Shown here in pieces: positions 63,344 to 64,000 of a stretch of 64,000 bases of DNA. Under the pieces are notes generated by a model. It did not search any database. It worked only from the letters and a program-made list of their open reading frames with translations, and was not told the DNA's origin. Source of the DNA: Peribacillus glennii (GTDB lineage: Bacteria > Bacillota > Bacilli > Bacillales > DSM-1321); contig NZ_QVTD01000008.1 of the NCBI RefSeq assembly GCF_003429105.1, positions 124,001-188,000 on the forward strand, written 5' to 3'. Each line of letters starts with the position of its first letter. Positions within the stretch are counted from its first letter, which is position 1. A program made the translations under genes and the position numbers.

Positions 63344-63877
63344 AATAAAGAGCCTTAAACAGAATGCCCGCTCCCCCATTTCTCGATGTAACGCCTCAGA
63401 TTGGTAAAAAGGGACAAGAATGATGAATTTGTTATTTGTATAGCAAATTTATAACCCTATCAAAATAAATATGTAAAAATCCCCTTAACTAATTTGAAAA
63501 ACAGACATTATTTTCTGACAATACATCCGGAAATTTATTCTATCTGGACTAATTGATTTAATTGTCATCAAACAATTCCGCTAGCTATGTTATGAATTAT
63601 AATAAAGAAGGACTGTAACCGGAGTCGTGTTCGACCTAGCCGATGGCATAAAACCAGAGGGGGCGGCCCATAAATAATCTATTCCGATTTTGGGACTTTT
63701 TTTTGGAGCTTACTCCTGACAATCCGCACTTTACTGAAAGAATTAAGTAGCAATAACAAACAAACCCTTTACGTCAAAATACCAGGTTCCGTGAGACTCG
63801 TTTAGTGGAAGGTCATATGCTCAAATGGATTATAATGTTAGAGGAAACCACAACGTATATTATTAGGGGCATAAGTT
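63344..63877. other. Intergenic region, no gene seen
   Basis: About 530 bases with scattered stops in all frames. A GC-richer patch at 63620-63675 (GGAGTCGTGTTCGACC... then GGGGGCGGCCC) stands out from the AT-rich surroundings and may be a fragment of foreign DNA, but no homology was recognised. Confidence 0.4.
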
Positions 63878-64000
63878 ATGCCCGTAATAACTGTGAAATT
63901 GGCAAAAGGTAGAACCGTTGAACAAAAACAGCAGTTTGTTGAAGCAATCACATTAGAAACAGTTAAAACATTGAACGTAAAAAAAGAATGGGTAACGGTT
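63878..64000 (+). CDS. 4-oxalocrotonate tautomerase family protein (3' end outside window)
   Basis: Forty-one codons are visible. The product starts MPVITVKLAKGRTVEQKQQF; Met removal would expose the catalytic Pro-1 of the tautomerase superfamily, and the GR-T-EQK pattern is that of 4-OT/XylH and B. subtilis YwhB, normally about 62 residues. 4-OT acts on 2-hydroxymuconate in the meta-cleavage pathway, but many Bacillus homologues have no known role. AGGGG precedes the ATG. Confidence 0.82.
   Translation, partial: MPVITVKLAKGRTVEQKQQFVEAITLETVKTLNVKKEWVTV

Overview
The window looks like chromosome from a soil-type, endospore-forming member of the Bacillaceae (a Bacillus relative; the genus cannot be fixed from this sequence alone). 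Evidence: strong AGGAGG-type ribosome binding sites, TTG and GTG starts, the spore cortex gene pdaA, Na+-type flagellar stator genes motPS, and a block whose neighbours match the Bacillus subtilis yfk/yfj region (yfkK, yfkH, yfkF, chaA/yfkE, yfkD, yfkAB, then pdaA, yfjP, rlmCD). No tRNA, rRNA, CRISPR array or riboswitch was recognised.

Layout. (1) 1-24 kb is conserved core: the end of rocB, a DUF1992 gene, motPS, a comFB-like gene, a PfpI/DJ-1 protein, a type I methionine aminopeptidase, mobB-moeA for molybdenum cofactor, the yfk block with a P1B4-type metal ATPase (pfeT/zosA), a class I fumarase, pdaA, an AlkA-type glycosylase and rlmCD. Several genes here are very short. Two palindromic repeats at 5.3 and 18.6 kb share a core. 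(2) 24-25.9 kb is an AT-rich scar that begins with the broken C-terminal end of a large serine recombinase, directly after rlmCD. (3) 25.9-40.3 kb is an accessory catabolic cluster: carboxylesterase, a complete dipeptide-type ABC importer, CaiB/BaiF CoA-transferases (one broken), a beta-lactamase-fold hydrolase, two SDR dehydrogenases, an AraC-type regulator and a broken thiolase. This suggests import, ester cleavage, CoA activation and beta-oxidation-like degradation of an unknown acid, now partly decayed. (4) 40.7-47.6 kb holds unrelated single genes and remnants of a resolvase, a YolD-like protein and an IS256-family transposase. (5) 47.7-60.3 kb is an aromatic degradation region. (6) 60.3-64 kb has an IS256 transposase remnant, a HipA-like kinase, a polysaccharide deacetylase, a glycosyltransferase and the start of a 4-oxalocrotonate tautomerase family gene.

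How the aromatic genes fit together. A flavin reductase and an HpaB/PheA-type flavin monooxygenase would turn a phenol into catechol, under a XylR_N/V4R-PucR regulator and probably CcpA. A stand-alone FMN adenylyltransferase next to the oxygenase may supply FAD. An IclR/PcaR-type regulator faces catA; then follow an alpha/beta hydrolase (candidate enol-lactone hydrolase), a double carboxymuconolactone-decarboxylase-fold protein, both subunits of a 3-oxoacid CoA-transferase, muconate cycloisomerase and a thiolase. This covers every step of the catechol branch of the beta-ketoadipate pathway except muconolactone isomerase (CatC), which is absent. The double CMD-fold protein sits where that enzyme is needed, and is the most interesting candidate in the window. 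The catA and hydrolase promoters carry a three-box operator-like pattern with the same 38-bp geometry, supporting one regulon.
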